A program made the position numbers and the translations under genes. From positions 12,338,001 through 12,402,000 of the forward strand of contig CM114274.1 in NCBI GenBank assembly GCA_050084515.1: 64,000 nucleotides of DNA, read 5' to 3'. The notes under the pieces were generated by a model that searched no databases, was not told the DNA's origin, and saw only the letters and a list, made by a program, of their open reading frames with translations. This document shows, one piece after another, positions 46,560-58,256 of this stretch. Positions within the stretch are counted from its first letter, which is position 1; each line of letters opens with the position of its first letter. This DNA is from Blasia pusilla. Its lineage: Eukaryota > Marchantiophyta > Marchantiopsida > Blasiales.

Positions 46560-48310
46560 TCAATCTTTAATAGGAAGCACTTAGATACTCTAAGACTATT
46601 CCATCCTCGTGAATATCTCGACCACTTCTTACCTCCTCACTGACCTTTGGAAGGACTCTCCATCAGACCTTGCCATTGAAGTCTTGACACTCTAGCTCCC
46701 CATAGCAAAGAAGCCCAAATAGGCTAACGCGTGCCATCTAGGCACCAACTCCTCGATCATCATTCTCTACATTCTAACGAGCTCTAGTCGCATCTTGTAT
46801 CAAGTATGGGTTACAATCAACCCATCTACATCTTGGTTGAGTGTCCTAGATCGATGTACCACCTAGAAATCATATTCTTGCAGCAATAGAGCCTACCTCG
46901 CCAGCTTCCCTATACGATTTTTGGACTCCATCAACCACTTAAGTGGTTGATAATCAATAATGATGGTAAAGGGGTTGTTGAATAAATAACACTTAAAATG
47001 TGCGACAGCCCACATTGCATCCAAGCACTCATCCTCATACAAGCTATACTTTGCCTCTACAGCGTTGTTTGAGTGACTAGCGTAAGCCACCACGAACTCT
47101 CTACCCTCGTCATCATGGTGGATGAGCACCACTCCAAGCCCCAACATACTCCAATCAATATGCAACTAGAAGGGATGTCCCTTGATAGATCTCCTCAATA
47201 TAGACACCAATGTCAACGTATCCTTGAGCAGTTGAAATACTCTCTCCAACTCATCCCCCCACTGCCACTCGTGGAAGGTTGCACGGAAAGAGACAAGTCC
47301 ACAAAACATGTGCGGGCCTGATCCGCACGAGTCTACACGGCGGGATCAATGAGCTTAGGGGCGGGATCAGGTGTGGGCCGTGGGTACCTGAGCTCCCATG
47401 GATATATGCTTCCCTAGGACAAACATAAGTCCGTAGACATGGACATGTCCGCGGACACGGATTTTGCTCGTGAGCAAACTTGCACTCATGATCCACCTTG
47501 GTCAGCAAGGTTAGCGGCTTTGCAATTGAACTAAAACCCTTGACATACTTTCGATAAAAGTTTTCCAATCCTATAAATGCACAAACTCGGCTCACATCTA
47601 TAGGGCGTGGAATGCATGAGATAGCCTCTACCTTTGTCCGTTGAACACCAAGGCCACCCGGATATATTATATGATCCAAGTAGTCAATCTAGTCGTAGAA
47701 GAACTTACACTTGGCTAGATGTAGCTTCAGCCCATGTAACTACAATCGTCAAAACTCATGTTCAATATGTCCATCATGCTCCCACCTAAACTCCCCCACC
47801 GTATGTGTGGTGCGAAAGACTATGATGTCATCAATGTTACATCTCGCAAAATTTGGACCTGCCATGATCTTCTGAAAACTTTGTTGGGGCGTTCTTTAAC
47901 CCAAATGGTAAGAACCACAATTGGTAAAAACAATCCTTTTGATGAGGATCGATGCCCGAAAATGCCATTTTTTTGGCTATCTTCAAATCTGATAGGCAAC
48001 TCATGATATCTGACTCAAAGATCCAACGAACTAAAGATCTTTGCATGCCCAATAGCATCAAAGATCTCCTCAAGAGTGGGCATGGTATACCTATCGGACT
48101 TTGTTTACCAATTGATAGGTCGATAGTCTCCACACATCTGCCTATTCGTCCAGTTTCCATGCACATCCTTCTTGGTGCGCATGACAGTGGAAGATTCATT
48201 CTCTCCATGCGACATCTCCAATACTCCTGTTCCAACCAAGTCGTGGCTCTTGCTATGGATCAGGGCCCTCTCCATCTCACTGTTCCTCTACAAGTACAAA
48301 TCCTATGACT
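46560..48310 (-). pseudogene. gypsy reverse transcriptase and RNase H fragment
   Basis: From 48,310 downward the minus strand reads MRTKKDVHGNWTNRQMCGDY, a TMPTLEEIFDAIGHAKIFSS-type block, and FLPFGLKNAP. The YxDD box is present as CNIDDIIVF (about 47,845-47,815), with Asn for Tyr. MDHIIYPGGLGVQRTKVEAI and FIGLENFYRKYVKGFSSIAK follow, then a 0.2-kb MITE interrupts. RNase H resumes: HIDWSMLGLGVVL, EFVVAYASHSNN and DYQPLKWLMESKNRIGKLAR. A trace of the linker to integrase (WHALAYLGFFAM) reaches about 46,700. Many frame breaks are present. Its linkage to the methyltransferase-bearing copies is plausible by lineage but not shown here. Confidence 0.88.
47278..47480. mobile_element. MITE inserted in gypsy pol
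   Basis: The left end is GGTTGCACGGAAAGAGACAA; the right end read in reverse is GTTTGCTCACGAGCAAAATC. The interior has GTCCGTAGACATGGACATGT words typical of the family. The gypsy polyprotein reading (LLTKVDHE, then HEWQWGDELERVFQLLKD) is interrupted exactly here. Short related flanks (CACTCGTGG left, CACTCATGA right) look like a decayed target-site duplication of about nine bases, which would suit a Mutator-type origin. Confidence 0.7.
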
Positions 48311-49556
48311 CTTAAGGAATTGATGTATCCGACCTTGTCAACTTAGGGCCCATATCTGGCTCCCAAGTCTCCATCATGACTATTATAGGACTCTCAAGCG
48401 CGGGCATATATGGTTGCTATGGCACAACCCCATCTCAACAAACATGACTCGATTTCTCCCTATAGCAAACTCCAAAAAGGAGACCAAGATAACTACTCTA
48501 ACCTACAATGACCTCCAATATGTATGATTTATATGATGACATTGCTATCTATTATTGTGGGCAATTGAATGAGCATGTAGAACTTGTGATCTTTTTGCAT
48601 AATCTTCCAAAATGGGGATGGTCTTTCGAACAAGTAACTCGTAGCCATTTTTTTCATATTAATGGTGCACATAAGCCGAGCCGAATTTGAGTCTGGACTA
48701 CCATATGATCTACCTTCCTTTTTTCTAGTTGTAAATTGGAGATGACGTCCGACTCATCAAGCCAAAGTTGATTAAGATGATCCTTTGGTGAGGGATTATA
48801 TCAGGTTTTGGTGGAAGGGAAAAAATTTCATGCCAAGGGCATTCTCCTAAGCATAATTAGAATTAAAGTAAGCCTTAATGAAGTATCCAACACTAAATAT
48901 GCTCTATGGATGCCAAATTTGGTTAACGAACGTGCATAAGAGACATTTGGTAATGCACTTGGCTCAAGCATGGTGTGGCTAGATATGCAAATGGAAAAGG
49001 TGATCCATTAGAGTATGTTTTATCATTTAGGATTTGATATTTCATTGTTTTACATTTAAATCATCCATACTCTTTTCAATTTGCGGTCAATCCTAGGCAT
49101 TTATGGCTTATTCTTTATTCCTCCTTCATGAGGGACCATGCTTTTCTCTAGTGTTAGGAGTTTCCTTTCAAGGTGTTGGATAAGTGGTTTCTTATTAAGC
49201 CTCTTTTTAGCATATCATTTCAATAAGATCTCTGATAAGAAAGACATTCCTTAGTTGTTTACTTCAATTATGCCACTAGTAAGCATTGTAGAATCATGTC
49301 CATACACACGCTGGCTATAGTTGAGATGTTGCTTCATTGTGGGCTCTTTTATGTAAAAGGTTTCCTGTCTTCAGGAGTAGCTCTTCCCAATTAACCATCT
49401 TATTTCAAAATTGAAATGGATATGGTGACTTCACCAACTAAGAGCTATTCATTCTTGTATGTAATACCCCATTACATGGAATTAAGAAATTGAAACCATC
49501 TACTTTCCCATCTAATCATGTCGATATTACTGGAAAAGTTATCCTCCATTCCAATG
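48311..49556. other. no gene recognised
   Basis: The first few hundred bases may still be decayed gypsy sequence 5' of the RT core. The rest is AT-rich and without domains. Confidence 0.4.
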
Positions 49557-49637
49557 GAGTCATATTTCAAGAATAATTGTTATACAATCATTGTAATATC
49601 CAATGATTGTATAACAATTATTCTTGAAATATGACTC
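49557..49637. repeat. 37-bp perfect inverted repeat with 7-nt loop
   Basis: The arm at 49,557-49,593 starts GAGTCATATTTCAAGAATAA and is followed after TAATATC by its exact reverse complement (49,601-49,637). A diverged partial copy of the arm is at about 49,890-49,918. Perfect pairing suggests a recent foldback or a transcribed hairpin. Confidence 0.95.
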
Positions 49638-51664
49638 GTGAAGTTCCACTGCAATAACTAAAATCTTCCCTACACTCCCTTAGTTACATTTGCATAGTTC
49701 TATCACTCAAGTTCTATGAATTTTAAGTCATGTGCCATGACTCGTGAAGTCATGTGTCTTGATTACATAAGTTAATCCAGGTCATTGAATATAATTATAT
49801 GACTACATGAGTTTCCACCTCTAACTAAATTCAAAATTATAATGACTCATAGTGTCACAAATATTCGCACAAAATGAATTACTCAGATTTCAAGAATAAT
49901 TGGCATACAATCATTGGACCATGTGCAACGATTCATATGATGGTTCCACATAACATAACTCAAGTAGTCATCTGTGGTGATTGGGTTGATATACACATAT
50001 GACAAAATCACTTTTTTTCCCCGAGTTCAACATCTATAACATATCACGCGCATTTTTCCATATCATATGATGATGTGTCACTCTTCCATATCAACTGCAT
50101 GACGTGTCGGTCATAGACTTATAAATACTCCCTTTAGTTATATACCAATGTCCACCAAAATATACCATCCTAGTTAGCTTGGCCATAAAACAAATACGAG
50201 TTGGCTTTCATAATTGAAGTAGTCGTCAATCATTGTAAGTCATGGAATGTAAAATATGACTCATATGAGTCATGAAACCTAGTTATATAACCAAAGATTT
50301 CTTCTGGTGATCATGGAAACATATATTCCAAAAAACTTTAAGGCTCCTTGAGAAGATATTGATGATGTTCTATTTTCTAAGGAAGCTTTTTTGGAGACGA
50401 CAGAGATTTTTAAGTAGACAATGATAAGAAAGGTTTGCTATTTTCCATTTATTGGAGAAAATTCGTTCCATTCTCTCACCCTTTCAAAAAACATGTAATT
50501 GAGTCAAGATTGTGAATGAAGCCAAATATGAAAAATGAATATCTTGGGAATGAGTTGGATTTTTTTAGATATGGACGAAAGAATACCACCACATTTCAAT
50601 AAGTAGCACTATAAAACCACACTCACCTAAATTAGAATAATAATATCTTATACCCTATAAGGTTTGTCATCACTTTTGAGATATTCTTGGAAATCCATTG
50701 GCATTTTCTTTTGAGATATGGACCATAAGATACAACCATATGCATTTAAAGGAAAAGAACGCAAAGTCTGTATGCGTTTGAAGCATCCTAGAGTAGATCT
50801 AATGTCGTGTTTGCGGGCCGGGAGTTGTTTGTTGCCAAGAAGTGTATAAACCTAGATGATATTGTAGTTAATCTATATTAGAAGCTAGTCAAAGCAATAA
50901 AATGGTTCATTTCTCCTAAATAGGAGATTAGATGGTGGATTTTTGTGTAGGCACTCATACAACAATAGTAGCCTCATTATACCAAGGCGAACATTGTTGT
51001 ATTGTAGAGATGAATCAACGCCAAGCTTATTTTATCTTTTCATAAATCATCGTATGATGCCAATGAAGTTTGACTCATGATGCAGTCGAGTATGTGCACT
51101 TTTCTGTTAGGTCCTCAAGTCAAGAAGTGATGCTTCTTGTAGGGTTAGATGAGCCAATTAAATTTTCTTAAACTTGGGATTTTTTGATTGAATTTATTGA
51201 AGAACAAGATTTGGAGGAAGAAAAAGAAATTGATATGGACACATTGTTGGGTTAGACTTGTATATATTTGACTTTCCAACAAATATGGAAAATTTCCAAC
51301 TTTTCATATCTCTTCTTTTACAATGAATTATACTTGGAATACTCGAATTATATTCATGTGTGATAAATTTTTGAGAAAATAGAATGTGAAAAAATCACAC
51401 TGAAATGTGTAAAAAATCTTTAAATTACAAATTCAACTAGTTTTCTTGTGTGCTCATAGTAGAGTTTTGATGGAAATTGAACATGGAGCCAACTTGAGAT
51501 ACATCAATATGCTACTACAATGGTTCCCTGACTATTTCACTTTTTGCGAAACTAGGATTTTTGACCCTTTTTTTTGGTCTTTTCAAGAAAGGGTTACATC
51601 ATCCTAAAAACACTATTCCATACACCACCTATGTCATATTATTATAATTTCTGTCACATCTTAT
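49638..51664. other. no gene; scattered TGACTCATG words
   Basis: Between 49,620 and 50,280 ATGACTC(A/G)TG(A/T)(A/G)GT words recur many times, overlapping the inverted repeat family. 50,300-51,660 is AT-rich without recognised frames. Confidence 0.45.
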
Positions 51665-52105
51665 TTCGACGTAGGTAGAGTTCTATCGCGTTGATGACAT
51701 AGAGAGTCAGCGGGCTATTCGGGTGTAACTTCGTCCCAAGATGTCGGATGAGGTTGGCGACATGTCTGTTGTGTCGTGAACGTTGTTTATGGCCATTCCT
51801 ATTTTGGTTTTAGGCTCTTCCCCCAAAAATAGCCATCCAAACGGTAACCTGTGCACGTATGTTACCGTTCGGAGGGCTATTTTTGGGGAAAGAGCCTTTT
51901 GGAATAAGAGTGAGAGAGATGGCTTTCTCAAGCCATCTCTCTCATGTTGAGCCTTAGGAGCGCCTCTGTTGCGTAGACGTGTGTGGATGTGTAGGAGTTA
52001 GGGTGCTACCGTCCGGATTCCCTCATAATAAAGGGTGGATGTGGTTCGATATGCCGATGTAGATTCATGAGTGGAATTTTAGGCCGGGTGAACTATTTTT
52101 ACTAC
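51665..52105 (+). mobile_element. gypsy LTR-like segment, copy 2
   Basis: Aligns with 25,540-25,990 (see that entry) and lies upstream of the GC-rich leader and gag at 53.77 kb. The first 110 bases correspond in the other copy to the end of the polyprotein. So either the LTR includes this part or an element end precedes the LTR here. Exact LTR ends are not set. Confidence 0.6.
51813..51896. repeat. 36-bp foldback in the LTR
   Basis: GGCTCTTCCCCCAAAAATAG begins the left arm (51,813-51,848). The right arm (51,861-51,896) is its reverse complement at 33 of 36 positions, around a 12-nt loop CTGTGCACGTAT. The other LTR copy keeps only a match to the right arm (near 25,730-25,775). Confidence 0.85.
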
Positions 52106-53715
52106 TCTTTATTTTTATATGAGAAAGATGTGAAGGGGCGGGGAATTTGTTGTTTGCAGGTAGACATGCGAATTGCCTCGGTTGGGAAGCCTTGGAGATG
52201 CATGTGTGACATTTGTTTGTCGTCTTATGTTCAGAAGGTTGTGCGTGGAAGCGTTGTCCGTTTTTCTTAGATCTTGTTGGTGCGAGGTGACGGGGGACAC
52301 CAGTAGAGTGTAGCACGCGGTGTGGCGGCAAGTGCACGCGAGTGAGCATTGTATGGGATTGGCAAGAGTGAGAACATATAAGGTCACGAATTGCAGCCGC
52401 CTTGAGGAGGTTGGCTAGGCTAGGTCACGGGCGTTGTATCTCGAGGAGAAATTACGTCGCACAGGTTGCAACGGTATGTAGTGCGGGAGGACATTGGAAG
52501 TCGAAGGGAGCGAGGACGGACGGAAGCCGCGATCCAGGAGCTCGGGATCCAGACAGCCGCATAGGGCGGCGTGTCGCGGCAAGAAGGGAGGCCCGCATAG
52601 GGGCGCTGGCAAGCTTCCCAAGCCTGTGGGGTAGGGTGCGCCAAGGGGTCGAAAGGGAGGAGTCCGAGGGGATGGAGGGAGCGGAGGACGGAACTTTGGA
52701 GGTAAGGGCCACTAGGTAAGGCAGGGAGGCCCTGCAAAGGTCTGCGTGCCTTGGGAGGAGTTAAGGCTCTGCAGAGGGACGCGAGCTCATAGGGAGCCAC
52801 GCTCGTGTATTAGGTGAGAGCGACGGGCAGAGGAAAAGGGAGTCTGCGAAAGGACTAAGAAGCTTCGTGTAGAGAGCAGCGAGGAGCCGCAACGTAGTGG
52901 GAGGCGGACCGAGGTGGGAACGACGAACGCGGTAGGAGGGTGATAGGGTTGGACCAGAATGTGGTAGCCTCGCCGACCAGGTTGGGTTGTGGATATGGTT
53001 GGGCATTTTCTTGGAGTTGACGTGACATGGAGTAATTGAGCAGTGCTCGGGAATGGCAGAAAGATTTTCGGGACTTGATTTTTTTTGGCGCAGCTCGGAT
53101 TCGCGAGGGTTGTGATGCCAATGGTAGTTTGCATCTGCTCACAAGAGGTTCAACATGTGTTTGAGGAGGTCGTTGTGTCACATGGAGGAGTGAATGTTGA
53201 GGGTGCACTTGGTTGGCGGGCGTGTTCAAGTTACCCATTCACGCCCCTTTTCCCGCACTTATCTTGTGTGATTGAGAGTGCTGGGTATCGGATAGTTGTT
53301 GGTGTTAGATGGGTGTCGCGACGGTGATGAGTGTAGACTCCTTTCATGTGTGGCATGTTGGCGGATACACGGCAGTTTCCAAGTAGGGGTTGCGTGTATG
53401 ACCCAAGAATATGTGTATGATTAGATGAGATAGTCAGGAGGCTCAGGGTGAGCCCAAGTGTTGAGTGTGCGTGAGGCCGGGTGTGTCGTCACAGGGTAAC
53501 CATTAGCGTAGATGAGCTAGCGAGGAGTGTGGGAGACTCTTGGTGAGTCTCAAGGCTTGAGCGAGTGAGACAGGGTTGTCATCACGGAATTCTTCTAGGG
53601 TTTGGAAGAACGGGGTAGTACGAGTAGTGGTAGTGGAGTGACACACAGTTCTGTGAGGTATCGAGGGGTTATTAGTGAGGAACCATCCCGACTCCCATCC
53701 GTGACTTGATCTTCA
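52106..53715 (+). other. GC-rich leader of the gypsy copy
   Basis: Between LTR-like segment and gag the sequence is G-rich on the plus strand, most strongly at 52,400-53,000. Open frames on both strands are side effects of this composition. A short Cys-rich frame near 52,185-52,230 (RCMCDICLSS) has no other support. Confidence 0.4.
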
Positions 53716-53738
53716 TCACTAGACCGTGGGTCTAGTGA
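53716..53738. repeat. 10-bp perfect hairpin before gag
   Basis: TCACTAGACC and GGTCTAGTGA are separated by GTG. It lies about 30 bases upstream of the gag ATG and could be a packaging or translation signal, or chance. Confidence 0.8.
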
Positions 53739-53770
53739 CGAGATCACGGATGAGGATAGTGATGGACGAC

Positions 53771-55130
53771 ATGGGCCACCAGGGCATGCGTCGTTTCTTG
53801 GGTGCAATAGGCACCATAGATTTAGATGATTTTATCTAGGAGTTTGACACGTGGTGCGACTTCCAAGAGATACGAACCCCTATGCGATTCAACCTTTTTA
53901 TGGCATGGAAGGGGTTGTTCCAGCACTTGGAGGGTCCGTCGATGGATGACTACATGGAGTTTCCATCTTTATACATAGTAGAGATCGATGCCCGGAGGGT
54001 GTATTGGGCTCCAGGGTATGTGTCCACTAGTGGTCGTAAGGCGTATGATGGGATAGTTAGGGCAGAGAGACCTACACCATCAACCTTGGGACTAGATGGA
54101 GAGGATGGCAATGAGAGTGGTGAGGTGGCAGAGTCCTCTTGCGGTAGAGGACCACCGAGTTTTAGTCCTACAATGGAGTTCTTCCGATAGTTGGGGAGGA
54201 GCTATGAAGGCGTGCGGACCACGAAGTTGAAGAGTCTACAGGATTTTCAGCAAAGATCGGGTGAGAGTCTGAGGGAGGCGTTCACGCGCATGTGACGGTT
54301 GATCATTGCCACATATGGGGTGATTGAGGTGCAGTCAGTACAGTATTGGTATGGGGGTGCTAGATGAGGAGCTACGGAAGAGAGTTTGGGATGCAATGTT
54401 GCTTCACAAGATGAAGCCCACATTGAAGGTGGTCTTCAAGTTTTCTGAGTGGATAGAGCTCAACATGAGTGAGGAGCATGTAGTGACCATGGGATTTTGG
54501 CGGGATTCGACGGGTCGACGAGTAGGAGTTGACCCATAGATGCCCCAACATGCACCAGTACCACGAGAGCGAGCCAATAGGCCCAGGAAGCAAGGCGGAT
54601 ATCATGAGCCAATGAGGCAACATCCCGTATCCACATATGTTACCCAGCAGGGGCCAAGGTTGGCTTGTTGGATGTGTGGTGGGCCACATAGGCAGAGGGA
54701 CTGGCCATAGCATGGGAAAGGGCCAAGGGCACCTCCGATTGCTTAGGAGCCATAGAGGATGGCCCCACCACAGTTGCAGTGTGATCATTATTACCGATAT
54801 GGTCACACTAGGGATAGGTGTTATGATCTTTTTCGGGAGGCACGTCCAGAGGTAGGTAGAGGACTTGGGGGCGAGAGAGTTGGTGGAGATCGAGTAGTGG
54901 ATGATCGTGGTGGAAGAGTGCCATCACCAATCACCCAATGTAGTGCTCCTTATGCGCATCGATCAATTGGAGTAGAGGATTGTTGCCATGACGATGATGC
55001 AGTTGTAGGCAGGCGCGGAGCTGAGAGTAGCTAATGTGGCGCCAACCTCCACATCTTACCACAATGGTGGTGAGGGTTCTACGGGGATGGGATTTATGTG
55101 TAGTGCGGCTCAAGTTGAGGCTGTTGTGGT
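53771..55130 (+). pseudogene. gypsy gag
   Basis: From ATG 53,771 the frame reads RRFLGAIGTIDLDDF, a stop, then MRFNLFMAWKGLFQHLEGPS and a YAPGYVSTSG-like region. Further on KLKSLQDFQQRSGESLREAF is the retrotransposon gag capsid block. Two nucleocapsid knuckles follow: CWMCGGPHRQRDWP near 54,665 and CDHYYRYGHTRDRC near 54,780, each missing one ligand. Several stops and frame shifts break it. It would have formed the virus-like particle. It continues into the protease region. Confidence 0.75.
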
Positions 55131-55139
55131 GGTGACTCA

Positions 55140-55860
55140 GGGTGCTGCGAGAGTTATCGAGTCATCGAGAGGTGGAGTTGAGATTGACCCACAGGAGGTG
55201 ATCAATGGGCGGCACGCCAGGATTTCCTTATCGTTCACATTGTCGGAGGCACTACATATACCGTCGATGGTGCCTCGATGACCACTAGTACCCACAAGTG
55301 GGAGAGGTGTGTCGACTTCATGAGGAGTTGGAGAGACAACTCCTAAGCCGGCTCGGGAGGAGCCAATGTTGACCATGTTGTTGGAGGTGGCCATTAGGGT
55401 GAGACAAGCTCCGTTGTTTTCCGCCATGGAGTTGGTAACTTTGGGAGTTGGACCAGCGGAGGTGTTCCGTCTGGCCACCATGTTATGTGAGCATGGAGAG
55501 GCATGGTCGTTCATGCCATTTGAGGAGGTGATGGACTTGCCCTCAAAGTAGGTGCTCGGGACGCTCCCTACTGAGTCATGGCATATTGCGGCGGCAAAGT
55601 TGGTAGATATGCCAGCTAGGCCAGCGATAGAGCGAGCTATGATCACACCAAGTGTGGTGTTGTTGGATAATCGACCATGAGTGTTTTTCTTGGTTAGTCC
55701 CATAGGTACAGTGTACCATCCGCAGCACGTCCTACTTTATTCAAGAGCGCAGCCCTTGATCTTAGGGAAGGCATCGTGTTTGGCGTTGGGGTTACAGAAA
55801 GGCGACATTGAGCATTGTCCCTTTCAGATATAGACCTCTATTGGGGGCGTATTAGTACAT
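55140..55860 (+). pseudogene. gypsy retropepsin region
   Basis: In broken frames the plus strand reads TESWHIAAAKLVDMP, ITPSVVLLDN, then VLLYSRAQPLILGKASCLAL and KGDIEHCPFQ. By comparison with the minus-strand copy (VLLD, stop, KVQPLMLGK) the ancestral word is the retropepsin active site of the D(S/T)GA type, here mutated to YSRA. The homology with the inverted copy ends about 55,820; no methyltransferase follows here. Confidence 0.65.
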
Positions 55861-55869
55861 GAATCGACA

Positions 55870-56514
55870 TGAGTTAGTGATTAGACTCCATCTAGAGCAT
55901 ATCTGACAGCGGTTCCGCCCAGATTCATGCACACAGAAATCTGCAACACTCTTTCACCACAACAACAATCCGCTCCACACACTCAAGCAGATAGCTTCAC
56001 ATGAGATCACAATAGAGGTAGCAATAGGAACCTCCAACCTACAGAGCTTCTGCACTCCAAGCTCTCCACATCATAAAATCGTCGATTACGAACGAGAATC
56101 TTCAATCTTTGATAACTTCCAACTCCCTTGACGAAATCCGGCGATCTAAAGTGCATAGGAAAGCTCTCAGCAAGGCGCTTCTTTCCCAACCAACCACGCA
56201 CCATATCCACACCTCCAACCTAGGCCACAAGCCACGGACATCCACGGCTGAGTACACAATCAACCATAACCAGATCCTACTGATCTACGATCAAAGCTAC
56301 CATCGATCTACTCCAATTCTTTGAGTGAAATCCATGAAAGACCTACTGTCATAAAACACGTATAGAATCACATAAAATCGAGCCAAACCCACTCCACGAT
56401 GGGAGAATCCAAGTCGAAGCTTGCGGGAACCACCATAGCCAAGAGCTCTACTCACAACCTAGGCTAACTCCCAACGCAACAGACTCAACTCAAAGAACTA
56501 ACTGTTCTTTGAGT
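55870..56514. other. spacer between inverted gypsy copies
   Basis: No domain was recognised. Its origin is unknown. A perfect 10-bp hairpin (CTCAAAGAAC at 56,489-56,498, GTTCTTTGAG at 56,504-56,513, loop TAACT) sits at its right edge, next to the end of the methyltransferase sequence. Confidence 0.4.
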
Positions 56515-58256
56515 ACAACCGTCGACGATGTGCGCGTGATCCAATTGTCACCGCATCCAACAAAGCGGCAAGTCCCAAACACAACCTCACATGATGCACA
56601 CTGGTCATCATCTATGCACAAGTGTCTCTCAACAATGGCATGTTCTCCACAAGTGTTGTAATAAGCGTAGCATCTCTCACAGTATCTCTGATCTAGGATC
56701 CTATGATCCAAATCCTTAACCAACCGATGAGCGACCATGACATGGGCATCCAAAAATCACTCAATGAATGTGCTAATTCTATCCAAGTCTTCCTCTCCCA
56801 ACAAAAAATGTTGGCGGATAGTGTATGCTCACATCACCATACTATAGATACTGGAAATAAGTCAAGATATCTTTGAATCAACATTGCCACATGGCGCAAT
56901 GGGACTCGTTAGCGATCTCATCTCTCCCCACATAAAGGTATTAATACATCCGTAAGCCTACCTAAAATACCGCACCCAATCTTGTGCTAATCCCTATAAA
57001 GAGATCTAACATTCTAATGCCGGCCTCACGAGGTCATCTGAGCATGGACTCTGTGGAGACTGCCACACAACGGGTCTAGTATCGAATGGTTTCAAAATCT
57101 CCACTCGTGAAGCTTAATTTTCCCTTGACTTTGTTTGCCCCGGGAGAAAGGCACAAATCCATGAATGCTTCACGAGGTCATCTACACTCCCCCGCAAATC
57201 ATGGCTCATACTCCACAATGGTGAAAAAGTCTTAACAACATGGGAAGAGACACCCACCATAACATGTCTCTCCCCGGGACTATTCACTATTGGGATGTCC
57301 TCCACATATGAATTCCCCTCTAACAACTCTCTTGGCCAGCTAATAGCACACATGAATGCTGCCAACGTAGTCATGTGGTCATATCATCATGTGGTTGACC
57401 ACCTCATCCCACAAACAGTACGGATAACTAACTCATCCAACTATCACTTGATCGCCATCCTAGTCAATAAGAAAGAGTCTCATTCCAAAATTCAAGGATG
57501 AATCCTAAGGGATATAGCATTGTACTCCCTACCAACACATCGTATGTCTCAATGGGTATCGTAATCGCCCACATATGCACCATAGCACTATGTGTCACAT
57601 GCTCTAGTTGGACTTTGACAATTACCTCTTGTCAAGTCATATACTACCTAGACAATCCCCACTCAATAGAGTTATTTATCTTAAAGGGACAAGGCTCAAT
57701 GTCGTCTTTTCATAAGCTAAATGCCAAACACGTCACCTTCCCTAACATCAGGGGCTGCACTTTCTAATCAAGTAGGACGCGTTACAGGTGATACACAATA
57801 CCTCTAGGACTAATCACACGAAAAAATCTAGTCCGGTTGTCCAACAACATCACACTTGGTGTCACTATGGCTTGCTCTATCGTTGACATAGTAGGCATAT
57901 CCACCAACTTTGCCGTTGCAGCTTGCCATGACTGAGTGGGGATCGTCCCAAGCACTTCGTCCGAGGATTGGTCCATCACCTCCTCAGCAACCACCTCCGA
58001 ACGAGAGGCACTCACCTCTCCACGCTCATTCAATGTGGCACCCAGACAAAACACCTATGTTGGTCCAATGTCTATCGTTGCCAACTCCATGGCATACAAC
58101 AAAGGATGTTGGCTCACCCTAGTGGCCACCACCAACAATGTGGTTGATGAGCTCCACCCGAGATGACATAGGAGTTGTCTCTCCAACTCCTAGTGACGTC
58201 GACGCACATACCTCACATGTGGGCACCGTTGGTCGTCTAGGCACTATCGATGATGT
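56515..58256 (-). pseudogene. gypsy protease and DNA cytosine-5 methyltransferase fragment
   Basis: From 58,256 downward the minus strand repeats the gag-protease junction of the plus copy (DEVLGTIPTQSWQAATAKLV, ITPSVMLLDN-type words, VLLD, stop, KVQPLMLGK). It then continues past it: ETYDVLVGSTMLYPLGFILE, PRELLEGNSYVEDI, and SHDLRGSVDDLVKHSWICAF. A C5 methyltransferase follows. Motif I is MLDLFIGISTRLGAV (around 57,010), then YLYVGRDEIA. Motif IV is VIFGCPCHGRSSVG (56,760-56,720) with the catalytic Cys kept. Motif VI is VENMPLLRDT (about 56,655-56,630). The late block LLDAVTIGSRAHRRRL ends near 56,520. The SRAHRRR word matches DNMT3/DRM enzymes. Stops are present in most blocks. The fragment ends before any RT. 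It shows the order protease, spacer, methyltransferase on one strand. Confidence 0.82.

Noticed and set aside
52400-53240. Many long frames on both strands
   Set aside because: Overlapping open frames in all phases follow from G-rich composition of the retroelement leader; none has a domain.
55137-55703. 188-codon minus-strand frame
   Set aside because: It is antisense to the gypsy protease region, whose homology with the inverted copy is read on the plus strand.
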